Shown here: piece by piece, positions 5,217-5,338 of the stretch | Layout: the number at the start of each line of letters is the position of its first letter | Numbering within the stretch: the stretch's first letter is position 1 | Origin: Candidatus Kuenenbacteria bacterium CG_4_8_14_3_um_filter_39_15 | GTDB taxonomy: Bacteria > Patescibacteriota > Patescibacteriia > UBA2196 > GWA2-42-15 | Assembly (NCBI GenBank): GCA_002782365.1 | Contig: PFHP01000005.1 | Coordinates: 1 to 5,338 of the forward strand | Length of the DNA stretch: 5,338 nt | Direction of reading: 5' to 3' | The notes under the pieces: model-generated | Seen by the model: only the letters and a program-made list of their open reading frames with translations | What the model was told of the DNA's origin: nothing | Databases searched by the model: none | Made by a program: the position numbers and the translations under genes

Positions 5217-5245
5217 TTGACTTCTCTTGACAGCTGATGTAAAAT
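5217..5245 (+). promoter_or_regulatory. Candidate sigma-70-type promoter for uvrA
   Basis: TTGACT at 5217-5222 and TAAAAT at 5240-5245 are separated by exactly 17 bp, a good match to the vegetative consensus (five of six at each hexamer). Initiation would be near 5252, leaving a leader of about 18 nt before the uvrA ATG. A second TTGACA at 5227-5232 has no suitable -10 partner. The promoter lies in the 72-nt divergent region shared with priA. Confidence 0.6.
5227..5243. promoter_or_regulatory. Imperfect inverted repeat inside the uvrA promoter, possible operator
   Basis: TTGACA (5227-5232) and TGTAAA (5238-5243) form an inverted repeat with one mismatch around the 5-nt centre GCTGA. It lies between the -35 and -10 hexamers and overlaps the -10, a position where a bound repressor would block transcription. 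UvrA genes are often under LexA control, but this does not match the classic E. coli or Bacillus LexA boxes. It may be chance. Confidence 0.25.
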
Positions 5246-5269
5246 AAGAGCAAGTTGCGTATTAAATTT

Positions 5270-5338
5270 ATGGATAAAATTAAAATATTTGGGGCGCGGG
5301 TGCACAATCTAAAAAATATTAATGTTGCCATACCGAAG
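5270..5338 (+). CDS. uvrA: Excinuclease ABC subunit A, N-terminal 23 codons (3' end outside window)
   Basis: UvrA is the ABC-type ATPase that scans DNA for damage and delivers UvrB in nucleotide excision repair. Only 23 residues are visible, beginning MDKIKIFGARVHNLKNINVAIPK. The GARVHNLKNI segment followed by a proline-containing strand is the nearly invariant UvrA start that precedes its first Walker A, which would lie just beyond the window. The frame is open to the right edge. The ATG at 5270 fits the family start exactly. No Shine-Dalgarno precedes it. It is transcribed away from priA with its own likely promoter at 5217-5245. The match is short but distinctive, so the identity is well supported. 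Confidence 0.88.
   Translation, partial: MDKIKIFGARVHNLKNINVAIPK

Overview
This AT-rich window reads as a chromosomal segment of a streamlined bacterium, most likely a member of the Candidate Phyla Radiation (Patescibacteria). The reasons are compact gene packing, no clear Shine-Dalgarno sequence before any start, TAA at all five visible stop codons, 7-bp A/T repeats between genes, and an abbreviated, degenerate PriA. The taxonomic call is an inference; the window has no marker gene that fixes it.

Layout: (1) Positions 2-217 (+) hold the C-terminal end of uppP, the undecaprenyl-diphosphate phosphatase. A processive-type family 2 membrane glycosyltransferase follows after 31 nt (249-1736, +). 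Together they suggest an envelope-glycan locus. (2) At 1734-1775 six perfect TAATTAG units almost fill the junction between the glycosyltransferase and the convergent fmt gene. (3) A minus-strand cluster runs priA (5197-3335), def (3237-2779), fmt (2674-1781), the priA-def-fmt order seen in many bacteria. Def and Fmt handle the two ends of N-formylmethionine use in translation: Fmt formylates initiator Met-tRNA and Def removes the formyl group from new proteins. (4) Divergent from priA across a 72-nt promoter region, the first 23 codons of uvrA begin at 5270 (+).

The most notable points are these. PriA keeps its eight zinc-site cysteines and its overall fold signature but has lost Walker A, the Walker B glutamate and the motif VI arginines, so it is predicted to be unable to act as a helicase. 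A GC-rich palindromic element is read in frame inside priA and adds an RLRQGYGGHARL-type peptide. A second GC-rich imperfect palindrome sits between def and fmt. Heptamer arrays begin exactly at the TAA stop of two genes; because 7 is not a multiple of 3, they place stop codons in every frame. I saw no CRISPR array, tRNA, rRNA or transposase gene.
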